Below, one piece after another: positions 1 to 5,982 of a DNA stretch of 8,686 bases (its first letter is position 1; each line of letters opens with the position of its first letter). The notes under the pieces were generated by a model that did not search any database, had not been told where the DNA came from, and saw nothing but the letters and a program-made list of their open reading frames with translations. Source of the stretch: CAJXSD01 sp964633145 (GTDB lineage Bacteria; Pseudomonadota; Alphaproteobacteria; Rhodobacterales; Rhodobacteraceae); contig CAZWFE010000063.1 in the NCBI GenBank assembly GCA_964633145.1, forward strand, positions 1 through 8,686, given 5' to 3'. The translations under genes and the position numbers were made by a program.

Positions 1-85
1 TGGTGCGGGTGGAGGGACTTGAACCCCCACGCCGTTAGGCGCCAGAACCTAAATCTGGTGCGTCTACCAATTTCGCCACACCCGC
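1..85 (-). tRNA. tRNA-Leu (anticodon UAG)
   Basis: Read on the minus strand this is a complete 85-nt class II tRNA, ending in an encoded CCA at the window edge. The acceptor stem GCGGGTG pairs with CACCCGC, followed by discriminator A and CCA. The anticodon stem CCAGA/TCTGG encloses the loop TTTAGGT, giving anticodon TAG (UAG), which reads CUA and probably other CUN leucine codons by wobble. The long variable arm (CGCC-TAAC-GGCG) is the class II feature expected of tRNA-Leu, and the T loop is TTCAAGT. No separate promoter was assigned in the 5' flank (86-169). Confidence 0.96.
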
Positions 86-169
86 ACTGCCAAAGCATCG
101 CTTTGTTGCAGGCGACTTAGCAAATGATTTTGCCAAGCACCAGACCCAAAATGCGTTTTTTATGAAATT

Positions 170-562
170 TTTCTGCCCATAGTCAGGGCATGCAATACGT
201 CTGGCAATTCGTCCGTGATCCAACCCGATCCTTTGAATCACGCCCGCACTGGACAGCCGATCATGCCCAGCCAGCCCGATATCGGCCCAACGCATATCGC
301 CACACGCCTGCGGTCCCCGCGCCGGCGCGTGACCGGTTTTCTAGCGGTGAAATGTCACCGTCATATCCGCAGGAAAAACGGACCCCAAGGCGTGACCTCT
401 GTCATAATTGGCCTACGCATCTGGTGGCAATTTGGCGGTATCACCCCATGACTAGACCTGCACATCCGCGCCCTGTTCCAACAACAACGGTACAATCGCG
501 GCGCGTTCAATATCGCGCATCCCTTGGGCCGTGACCAAAATTTGGGACGATGGGCATTTCAT
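170..562 (-). pseudogene. Decayed NAD(P)H-hydrate epimerase/dehydratase fragment
   Basis: One minus-strand frame from an ATG at 562-560 gives pieces in the same order as the NnrE domain of NAD(P)H-hydrate repair enzymes. The N-terminal piece ILVTAQGMRDIERAAI resembles the usual LLTAAQMRAIEQAAI. Next come LLLEQGADVQV, then SWGDTAKLPPDA and ANYDRGHALG, then ADMTVTFHR, KTGHAPA and CGDM..ADIGL. In-frame TAG stops fall at 454-452, 415-413 and 343-341. The GPGNNGGDG nucleotide loop and the catalytic middle of the domain are absent, so large deletions are implied, apparently without a net frame change. A weak resemblance to the start of the dehydratase domain (around PDYGQK) continues to about 170; the rest of that domain is missing before the tRNA. 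Intact NnrE/NnrD enzymes repair hydrated NADH and NADPH. The assignment rests on remembered family motifs, so the remnant is probable rather than proven. Confidence 0.66.
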
Positions 563-722
563 AGCCGATTCATTTCCGCACATTTTTTAATCACTTTGCC
601 TAATTTTTAACAAACGATCTTTGCTGATGCCAAAAATTTGGACATTTTTTTCCAACTCTTCTAGGACGCGCCACAACAACATGATTAACAGGGCCCAGCA
701 TCACCCAAGTGAGGAGACCAGA

Positions 723-1061
723 ATGAAAAAGATCGAAGCAATCATCAAGCCCTTTAAACTTGATGAGGTCAAAGAAGCGCTTCAGGACGTTGGTGTTCAG
801 GGCCTTTCGGTGATCGAAGTCAAAGGATTTGGCCGCCAAAAGGGCCACACCGAATTGTATCGTGGCGCCGAATATGTGGTCGATTTCTTGCCCAAGGTGA
901 AAATTGAAATCGTCCTTGACGACGACCAAGTTGACAACGCCATCGAAGCCATCATCGACGCTGCAAAGACTGAAAAAATTGGCGACGGTAAAATTTTTGT
1001 CAGCACCATCGAACAAGCCATTCGCATTCGTACCGGTGAATCCGGTTCGGACGCACTGTAA
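723..1061 (+). CDS. glnB: Nitrogen regulatory protein PII (GlnB)
   Basis: The product is a 112-residue PII signal protein, exactly the usual family length. PII is a cytoplasmic trimer that senses 2-oxoglutarate and ATP/ADP and relays nitrogen status to the NtrB/NtrC system and to glutamine synthetase adenylylation. It begins MKKIEAIIKPFKLDEVKEAL. The T loop at about residues 37-55 contains GRQKGHTELYRGAEY with Tyr51, the conserved uridylylation site, and Gln39, a 2-oxoglutarate ligand in the family. The second signature TEKIGDGKIFV (83-93) and the Arg101/Arg103 pair form the nucleotide site. The ATG at 723 is chosen over an upstream in-frame ATG at 621 because a strong GAGGAG lies 6 nt before it and because the family starts here. 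glnA follows after 33 nt, so the two form an operon. The 160-bp leader shows no clear sigma-54 -24/-12 element, and no promoter was confidently located. Confidence 0.98.
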   Translation: MKKIEAIIKPFKLDEVKEALQDVGVQGLSVIEVKGFGRQKGHTELYRGAEYVVDFLPKVKIEIVLDDDQVDNAIEAIIDAAKTEKIGDGKIFVSTIEQAIRIRTGESGSDAL

Positions 1062-1094
1062 CACATCACATATTTTCCAAAGAGAGGACATGAC

Positions 1095-2501
1095 ATGAGC
1101 GCACAAGACTTGCTCAAAATGATCGCAGACGAAGGGGCGGAATACCTAGACGTCCGTTTCACTGATCCACGCGGCAAATTGCAACACGTGACCGTAATCG
1201 TTGACGAAGTTGACGAAGGCTTCATCGAAGAAGGCTTCATGTTCGACGGTTCATCCATCGCAGGTTGGAAATCCATCGAAGCATCAGACATGAAACTGAT
1301 GATCGACACAGCCTCTGCTTATGTCGATCCGTTCTATGCTGAAAAAACCATCTGTGTGCATTGTTCCGTTGTCGAACCCGACACAGGCGAAGCGTACACA
1401 CGCGACCCACGCTCAACCGCACAAAAAGCAGAATCCTATCTGAAATCATCCGGTATCGGTGATGTGGCTTACTTCGGCCCAGAGGCAGAATTTTTCTTGT
1501 TTGACGACGTTCGCTATTCCGTAACACCATCCAAAGTGTCCTATCAAATCGACGCAGAAGATGCGGCATGGAACACAGACGCGGAATTCGAAACAGGCAA
1601 CCTAGGCCACCGTGCAGGTCACAAAGGCGGCTACTTCCCCGTCAACCCAATCGACGCAGGCCAGGACATCCGTGGCGAAATGCTGTCGACCATGAAACGC
1701 ATGGGCATCAAAGTTGACAAACACCACCACGAAGTGGCCTCTGCTCAGCACGAATTGGGCATGATTTTCGGCACATTGACAGCACAGGCTGACAATCTGC
1801 AAAAATACAAATATGTCATCCACAACGTGGCACATGCCTACGGCAAATCGGCCACATTCATGCCAAAACCAATGGCAGGTGACAACGGTTCCGGTATGCA
1901 CGTGAACATGTCCATCTGGAAAGACGGCAAACCCTTGTTCGCAGGCGACCAATACGCCGATCTGTCTATGGAAGCGCTGTATTTCATCGGCGGTGTTCTG
2001 AAACACTCAAAATCCTTGAACGCACTGACAAACCCATCCACCAACAGCTATAAACGCTTGGTCCCCGGTTTTGAGGCCCCCGTTCTGCGCGCCTATTCCG
2101 CACGCAACCGCTCTGGCTGTGTCCGTATCCCATGGACAGAAAACCCCAAAGCAAAACGCGTCGAAGCACGCTTCCCCGACCCAGCCGCAAACCCATACCT
2201 GTGCTTTGCTGCACTGTTGATGGCCGGCCTTGACGGGATCAAAAACAAAATTCACCCAGGTGAAGCAATGGACAAAAACCTGTACGATTTGCCTGCCGAA
2301 GAATTGGCAGAAATCCCAACAGTGTGTGGTTCACTGCGTGAAGCGATGCAAGCGCTGCGCGAAGACCATGAATACCTGTTGGCCGGTGACGTCTTTACCA
2401 AAGACCAAATCGAAGCCTATATCGCTTTGAAAGAAGAAGAGAACCAGTCATACGAAATGACACCGCACCCCGTAGAATACGCGCTGTACTACAGCTGCTA
2501 A
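1095..2501 (+). CDS. glnA: Type I glutamine synthetase
   Basis: The product is a 468-residue glutamine synthetase, the usual length of bacterial GS-I dodecamers. It condenses glutamate and ammonia with ATP to form glutamine and is the main high-affinity ammonia assimilation enzyme in the cytoplasm. Visible signatures are MFDGSS (49-54), the FGPEAEFF metal-binding strand (127-134), NGSGMHVN (264-271), the flap glutamate Glu327 in PGFEAP, NRSGCVRIP (338-346) and EARFPDPAANPY (357-368). Tyr397 in KNLYDLPAEE is the adenylylation site, so activity is probably controlled by GlnE-type adenylylation through PII. The start follows an AGAGAGGA ribosome-binding site at 1081-1088; the nearby ATG at 1090 runs straight into a stop. 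It is the second gene of the glnBA operon and ends before a strong terminator. Its codons favour GCA, ACA, CCA and AAA more than the neighbouring genes do, by eye, which may reflect high expression. Confidence 0.99.
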   Translation: MSAQDLLKMIADEGAEYLDVRFTDPRGKLQHVTVIVDEVDEGFIEEGFMFDGSSIAGWKSIEASDMKLMIDTASAYVDPFYAEKTICVHCSVVEPDTGEAYTRDPRSTAQKAESYLKSSGIGDVAYFGPEAEFFLFDDVRYSVTPSKVSYQIDAEDAAWNTDAEFETGNLGHRAGHKGGYFPVNPIDAGQDIRGEMLSTMKRMGIKVDKHHHEVASAQHELGMIFGTLTAQADNLQKYKYVIHNVAHAYGKSATFMPKPMAGDNGSGMHVNMSIWKDGKPLFAGDQYADLSMEALYFIGGVLKHSKSLNALTNPSTNSYKRLVPGFEAPVLRAYSARNRSGCVRIPWTENPKAKRVEARFPDPAANPYLCFAALLMAGLDGIKNKIHPGEAMDKNLYDLPAEELAEIPTVCGSLREAMQALREDHEYLLAGDVFTKDQIEAYIALKEEENQSYEMTPHPVEYALYYSC

Positions 2502-2523
2502 TTCGGGCGCATCTCAACACATC

Positions 2524-2559
2524 AAGGCCTCCAATGAAATTGGGGGCCTTTTTGTTTTT
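2524..2559 (+). terminator. Intrinsic terminator of glnBA
   Basis: A 12-bp stem AAGGCCTCCAAT / ATTGGGGGCCTT (2524-2535 and 2539-2550, with one G-U pair) closes on a GAA loop and runs into a T-rich tract TTTTTGTTTTT. It starts 22 nt after the glnA stop codon. Confidence 0.93.
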
Positions 2560-2756
2560 CGCGCAAATTAATCCACGCGCAAACGTGTTCCGCAGGTCGC
2601 GCGGGACAATACGCAAACCCACGACGGACCCAGCAGCCGTGATAGAATTCAGCTCCGATCCGTGCTTCTAACCGTGCTTCTAACCGTGGCTTTCATTTTT
2701 GCAAAAATACTCAAATCCCCTCCGTCGCAAACCGGTAATCCAGACCTTCGACAGAC
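2560..2756. other. Non-coding interval between glnA terminator and the DUF3445 gene
   Basis: About 200 bp without a supportable gene. Short frames exist on both strands, but none has a convincing ribosome-binding site or a family resemblance I recognise. It contains the 12-bp tandem repeat listed separately. Because it lies between the end of glnA and the end of the minus-strand DUF3445 gene, it is a convergent-gene junction. I saw no clear terminator for the minus-strand gene here. Confidence 0.5.
2660..2690. repeat. 12-bp tandem repeat, about 2.5 copies
   Basis: The unit CCGTGCTTCTAA occurs at 2660-2671 and again at 2672-2683, with a partial third copy CCGTG at 2684-2688. It lies in non-coding DNA. 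It looks like a replication-slippage duplication; no function is evident. Confidence 0.9.
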
Positions 2757-3509
2757 CTACAATGGCAATTCACCAACGCTCTCACGCGCTACAACCATGG
2801 TATGGATCCCAAACACAACCGCCTGTGTTTTCGGCAATCGAATCAATGTTTGGCGTTCGGATCTTACATAGTCCACATTTGCCAATTGCGACCGATCTTG
2901 GACCGAATGATGCCCATCGGGCTGAAACAATTCAGGATCACGATAATATAGCGCATTGAACCGCCACATCGGTGCATCGCTGCGTATGGCATCAAACAAC
3001 CGCTGCACACGCTTTGCAATGCTGTCATCATAGGGGGCCACAGTGTCATGAATGCCCGTCAAAGGGCGCATAAATTTGTCCGATAATCGCCATGAGGCGG
3101 GAAAACATAAAACAGCCGCCGATAGCAGATGTTCATCCCCCTCTTTTTGCAAAATACAAAAATCGTTTTGTACAATCGCGCCCAAACACAGCAGCGGATC
3201 AGACCAATCTAGTGCAACCCTTTGTCCATCGGGACACACCACCTCTGTGTCGCTCACCACAAAATCGCTGTGCTTGGCAATAAATTGCAAAACCTGTTCT
3301 AACAGCTCGCGCACAGCAGGCAGAGCGCGCGCATCGCATGCAATCACATCGTCGCGCCGCTGTAACATCAAATCCCGACGTAATGCCATCTGTGCGCCAT
3401 AGGCATCATCAACCCACAACCAATCCTCTGGGTCCAGCACCATCATCCCGGGCAAAGGCCGCGGTTGTGTGACATCGAATGGAATATGTGATTGCAAAAT
3501 GACTGGCAT
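2757..3509 (-). CDS. DUF3445 / heme-dependent oxidative N-demethylase family protein
   Basis: The product is about 250 residues with the DUF3445 pattern along its whole length. It has an N-terminal PLPGMMVLDPEDWLWVDD (residues 20-37) and the helix YGAQMALRRDLM. The core LCFPASWRLSDKFMRPLTGIH (134-154) is split by family-typical Trp, Lys and Ile-His positions. MWRFNAL follows near 181-187 and RSERQTLIRLP near 216-226. Characterised relatives bind heme and oxidatively demethylate amines such as dimethylamine, usually with reductase partner subunits; none is visible here, so the substrate is unknown. The frame stays open to 3740, overlapping dddP, but the ATG at 3509 (MPVILQSHIPFDV) fits the family start and leaves a 127-bp divergent promoter. 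Neither this start nor the ATG at 3566 has a strong ribosome-binding site. It is transcribed divergently from dddP, which hints at co-regulation. Confidence 0.85.
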   Translation of the reverse strand: MPVILQSHIPFDVTQPRPLPGMMVLDPEDWLWVDDAYGAQMALRRDLMLQRRDDVIACDARALPAVRELLEQVLQFIAKHSDFVVSDTEVVCPDGQRVALDWSDPLLCLGAIVQNDFCILQKEGDEHLLSAAVLCFPASWRLSDKFMRPLTGIHDTVAPYDDSIAKRVQRLFDAIRSDAPMWRFNALYYRDPELFQPDGHHSVQDRSQLANVDYVRSERQTLIRLPKTQAVVFGIHTMVVARESVGELPL

Positions 3510-3544
3510 CACTGGATTTAATACCAAGTGGTCCGCCCAAACAA

Positions 3545-3557
3545 GGCGAATTTCGCC
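3545..3557. promoter_or_regulatory. Perfect palindrome in the dddP/DUF3445 divergent region
   Basis: GGCGAA-T-TTCGCC is a perfect 6-bp inverted repeat around one central base. It lies 36 bp upstream of the chosen DUF3445 start and 79 bp upstream of dddP. Its position and symmetry suit a dimeric regulator, but no binding protein can be named and chance is possible. Confidence 0.35.
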
Positions 3558-3605
3558 AAAAATCATGTCGCAAATTGGCGCGCACCGGGATGAATTCGGT
3601 CTGAC

Positions 3606-3617
3606 ACTGAATTCAGT
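3606..3617. promoter_or_regulatory. 12-bp perfect palindrome just upstream of dddP
   Basis: ACTGAATTCAGT is a perfect 12-bp palindrome ending 19 bp before the dddP ATG. Its core TGAATTC recurs as a direct repeat at 3591-3597, 17 bp upstream. It could be an operator overlapping the dddP leader. The regulator is unknown and no -35/-10 pair was confidently assigned. Confidence 0.35.
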
Positions 3618-3636
3618 TTGCAAACAGGATGTGCCC

Positions 3637-4980
3637 ATGAACACACATTTTAGCGAAACCCGCAAAATTGATCCAACCCGTGGATCAAAAACCGCTGATA
3701 ACACGCCAAACAACCAAGATCGCGTTGAAATTGGCCCCACCCAACTGGCCTATGGCGAATGGGCGGCGGCAGGGTTGGAATTGCCGGATTTGCAAGCCAT
3801 GCGGGCCTTTCGCCACAAACGATTGGTCGATCACATCAACGCGCGTGGATATGGCGGGGTATTGGTCTTTGACCCGCTCAACATCCGGTATGCGACTGAC
3901 AGCACCAATATGCAGCTGTGGAACACACATAACCCGTTTCGCGCACTGTTGGTTTGTGCCGATGGCTATATGGTGATTTGGGATTATAAAAATTCGCCCT
4001 TTTTGTCGGAATTTAACCCCTTGGTGCGCGAACAGCGCTCGGGCGCGGATTTGTTTTATTTTGATCGCGGCGACAAAGTTGACGTGGCGGCGGATAAATT
4101 ATCCAATGAAATCCGTATCCTGATTGCTGAACATGGCGGCGGCAATATGCGCTTGGCGGTTGATAAAATCATGCTGCATGGCCTGCGCGCGCTAGAAGCG
4201 CAGGGTTTCCAAGTGATGGAGGGCGAGGAATTGACCGAAAAAGCCCGATCCATCAAGGGCCCCGACGAAATCAAAGCCATGCGTTGCGCATCGCATGCCT
4301 GCGAAACCGCCGTCGCCGCCATGGAACAGGCCGCCCGCGCCGGTGTTCCCAATGGCAACATGAGCGAAGATGACATCTGGGCCGTGTTACACGCCGAAAA
4401 CATCCGCCGCGGCGGGGAATGGATTGAAACGCGTCTGCTGACATCAGGGCCCCGCACAAACCCATGGTTTCAAGAATGCGGCGGACGCATTGTGCAAAAC
4501 AATGAAATCGTGGCCTTTGACACCGATCTGATCGGATCCTATGGCATTTGCGTCGATATCAGCCGCACATGGTGGATCGGCGATGATGCCCCCCGCCCCG
4601 ATATGGTATCGGCCATGCAGCATGCCCATGACCACATCATGACCAATATGCACATGCTAAAACCGGGGGTGCATATGCGCGATTTGACGTTTAACGCCCA
4701 TCAACTGGCCCCGCAGTATCAAAAACAGAAATATGGCTGCCTGATGCACGGTGTGGGTCTGTGTGATGAATGGCCCCTGATTGCCTATCCTGATAATTTT
4801 GTCCAAGGGGCCTATGATTATCACCTTGAGGCCGGCATGGTTTTATGTGTCGAAGCCTTGGTCAGCCCCGAGGGAGGCGATTTTTCCATCAAGCTTGAGG
4901 ATCAGGTTTTGATCACCGAAACAGGCTACGAAAACCTGACGCGCTATCCCTTTGATGATCGTTTGATGGGCCGCGCCTAG
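3637..4980 (+). CDS. dddP: DMSP lyase DddP (M24-fold metalloenzyme)
   Basis: The 447-residue product matches Roseobacter DddP in length and, as far as I recall those sequences, almost block for block. DddP cleaves dimethylsulfoniopropionate to dimethyl sulfide and acrylate in the cytoplasm, feeding carbon metabolism from algal osmolyte. The N-terminal domain (about 1-200) carries LNIRYATDSTNMQLWN and NPFRALLVCADGYMVIWDY. The C-terminal M24 'pita-bread' domain (about 205-440) holds the full dinuclear metal set at the numbering used for the crystallised Ruegeria enzyme: Asp295, Asp297, Asp307, His371, Glu406 and Glu421. Tyr366, implicated in catalysis there, is also present. The ATG at 3637 is preferred over the in-frame ATG at 3469 because AGGA lies 7 nt upstream and MNTHFSETRKIDPTRG is the family N-terminus. 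The gene is divergent from the DUF3445 gene, and its stop overlaps the end of the convergent LytTR gene. Confidence 0.97.
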   Translation: MNTHFSETRKIDPTRGSKTADNTPNNQDRVEIGPTQLAYGEWAAAGLELPDLQAMRAFRHKRLVDHINARGYGGVLVFDPLNIRYATDSTNMQLWNTHNPFRALLVCADGYMVIWDYKNSPFLSEFNPLVREQRSGADLFYFDRGDKVDVAADKLSNEIRILIAEHGGGNMRLAVDKIMLHGLRALEAQGFQVMEGEELTEKARSIKGPDEIKAMRCASHACETAVAAMEQAARAGVPNGNMSEDDIWAVLHAENIRRGGEWIETRLLTSGPRTNPWFQECGGRIVQNNEIVAFDTDLIGSYGICVDISRTWWIGDDAPRPDMVSAMQHAHDHIMTNMHMLKPGVHMRDLTFNAHQLAPQYQKQKYGCLMHGVGLCDEWPLIAYPDNFVQGAYDYHLEAGMVLCVEALVSPEGGDFSIKLEDQVLITETGYENLTRYPFDDRLMGRA

Positions 4981-5774
4981 GGCGTTTCGCTGTCTGCGCG
5001 AATTTCAATCGTATTTTCGCGCAGCCAATCAAACACCTCATCCCGACGGGTGCGCGCGATTGGGATTTCTATCCCGCGCACGCTTAGCACCGATTTCAGC
5101 CCCCGATCCACCGCAAAATCAATCACATCGCGCCGCACCCAATAGGATCGGTGGGGCTGGATACTGGGGATGTCAGCCAATATAAACATCAAATCACGCA
5201 GTCTTGAGCGTTCGGCCACATCCCCATGGATTGTCGCCATACAGACATGATGTTCACGCCCTTGGATGTATAATAATTCATCTATTTCAACGTCTTGCGA
5301 TCCGATCCTACCAGATTGCAACCGCGGTGTTTCTATGGCGATGCTGCCAAAGACATAGCGGTGATAAAACCATTCGAACGCAAACACGCTCAGCATTGAA
5401 AACACCGCATTGGTCCAAAGCCCCGCGCTGTCGCGTGCGGTGGCCGTGGGGGTCGTGTAATGCGTCACCACACCTTGGAACACCATCGCAACCGCCAAGG
5501 CTGCGACAACACCCCAGCCGGCGGGATAAATCACATATGCCTTGGACGCCTGAAAATTGCCGGCCAACGTCACAAAAACATAATGCGAACAGACATAAAA
5601 CAGGGTGACAACCAAGGTCATCGCACCTTGCACCGCCCAGTCGCGTGGGCTTTGCAAATCGGTCCCAGCGACCGGCCACAACAAAAAATAAATGATCACG
5701 CAATAGCCCCAATATGATGGCATCCGCGCGACTTGTCTTAATTTTTCAAAATTGGTTTCCAAGTTTTCACACAT
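4977..5774 (-). CDS. Membrane-anchored LytTR-family DNA-binding regulator
   Basis: The product is about 265 residues. Four hydrophobic segments lie near residues 22-37, 48-70, 80-102 and 119-142 (counted from the ATG at 5774). They are followed by a cytoplasmic LytTR DNA-binding domain near 155-252. That domain shows the family layout: a first strand IDELLYIQGREHHVCM, then RSRLRDLM, the hallmark HRSYWVRRDVI and a final strand with RGIEIPIARTRRDEV. LytTR proteins bind direct-repeat promoter sites; membrane-tethered forms presumably sense a signal in or across the membrane, but ligand and targets are unknown. No kinase partner is present. A TTG start at 5813 would add 13 residues; neither start has a strong ribosome-binding site. 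Its stop codon and that of dddP interlock in one CTAG, with no terminator between. It is divergent from purB. Confidence 0.85.
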   Translation of the reverse strand: MCENLETNFEKLRQVARMPSYWGYCVIIYFLLWPVAGTDLQSPRDWAVQGAMTLVVTLFYVCSHYVFVTLAGNFQASKAYVIYPAGWGVVAALAVAMVFQGVVTHYTTPTATARDSAGLWTNAVFSMLSVFAFEWFYHRYVFGSIAIETPRLQSGRIGSQDVEIDELLYIQGREHHVCMATIHGDVAERSRLRDLMFILADIPSIQPHRSYWVRRDVIDFAVDRGLKSVLSVRGIEIPIARTRRDEVFDWLRENTIEIRADSETP

Positions 5775-5982
5775 TGGAAATGTAATAACGACCTTTAAAT
5801 CTGAATTTTTCAAAATCTACACCCACCCGTTCACTTTTGCCTAAATCCCAGAAAAAACTAGCAACGTCAAATACCTTTGTTGCATGAAATCAGGTAAAAT
5901 TTTTGATAACGATCCCAGATCTTGTCGCGGGGTCAAATAACCGTTAAACGCATGCTCAAAGCGCAAAAGAAAGGTTTTCCAC

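Noticed and set aside
35..295. 86-codon minus-strand open frame running into the tRNA
   Set aside because: Its N-terminal part is the tail of the nnrE remnant, and its C-terminal part is simply translated tRNA-Leu sequence.
190..534. 114-codon plus-strand open frame upstream of glnB
   Set aside because: The composition is low-complexity Pro/Arg/His-rich with no ribosome-binding site, and it lies antisense to the better-supported nnrE remnant on the minus strand.
621..722. 34-codon in-frame N-terminal extension of glnB
   Set aside because: PII proteins start at MKKIEAIIKP, and the strong GAGGAG precedes the ATG at 723.
560..722. Sigma-54 promoter upstream of glnB
   Set aside because: I looked for a TGGCAC-N5-TTGCA type element and found no convincing GG/GC pair at the right spacing.
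2395..2622. Minus-strand 75-codon frame over the glnA end and terminator
   Set aside because: It translates through the terminator hairpin and glnA antisense strand, has no ribosome-binding site and no recognisable family.
2660..2690. Tandem repeat as a CRISPR or iteron array
   Set aside because: The repeat is only 12 bp with 2.5 copies and no spacers; there are no Cas or replication genes nearby.
3469..3636. 56-codon in-frame N-terminal extension of dddP
   Set aside because: The extension overlaps the divergent DUF3445 start and does not match DddP N-termini; the ATG at 3637 has AGGA at good spacing.
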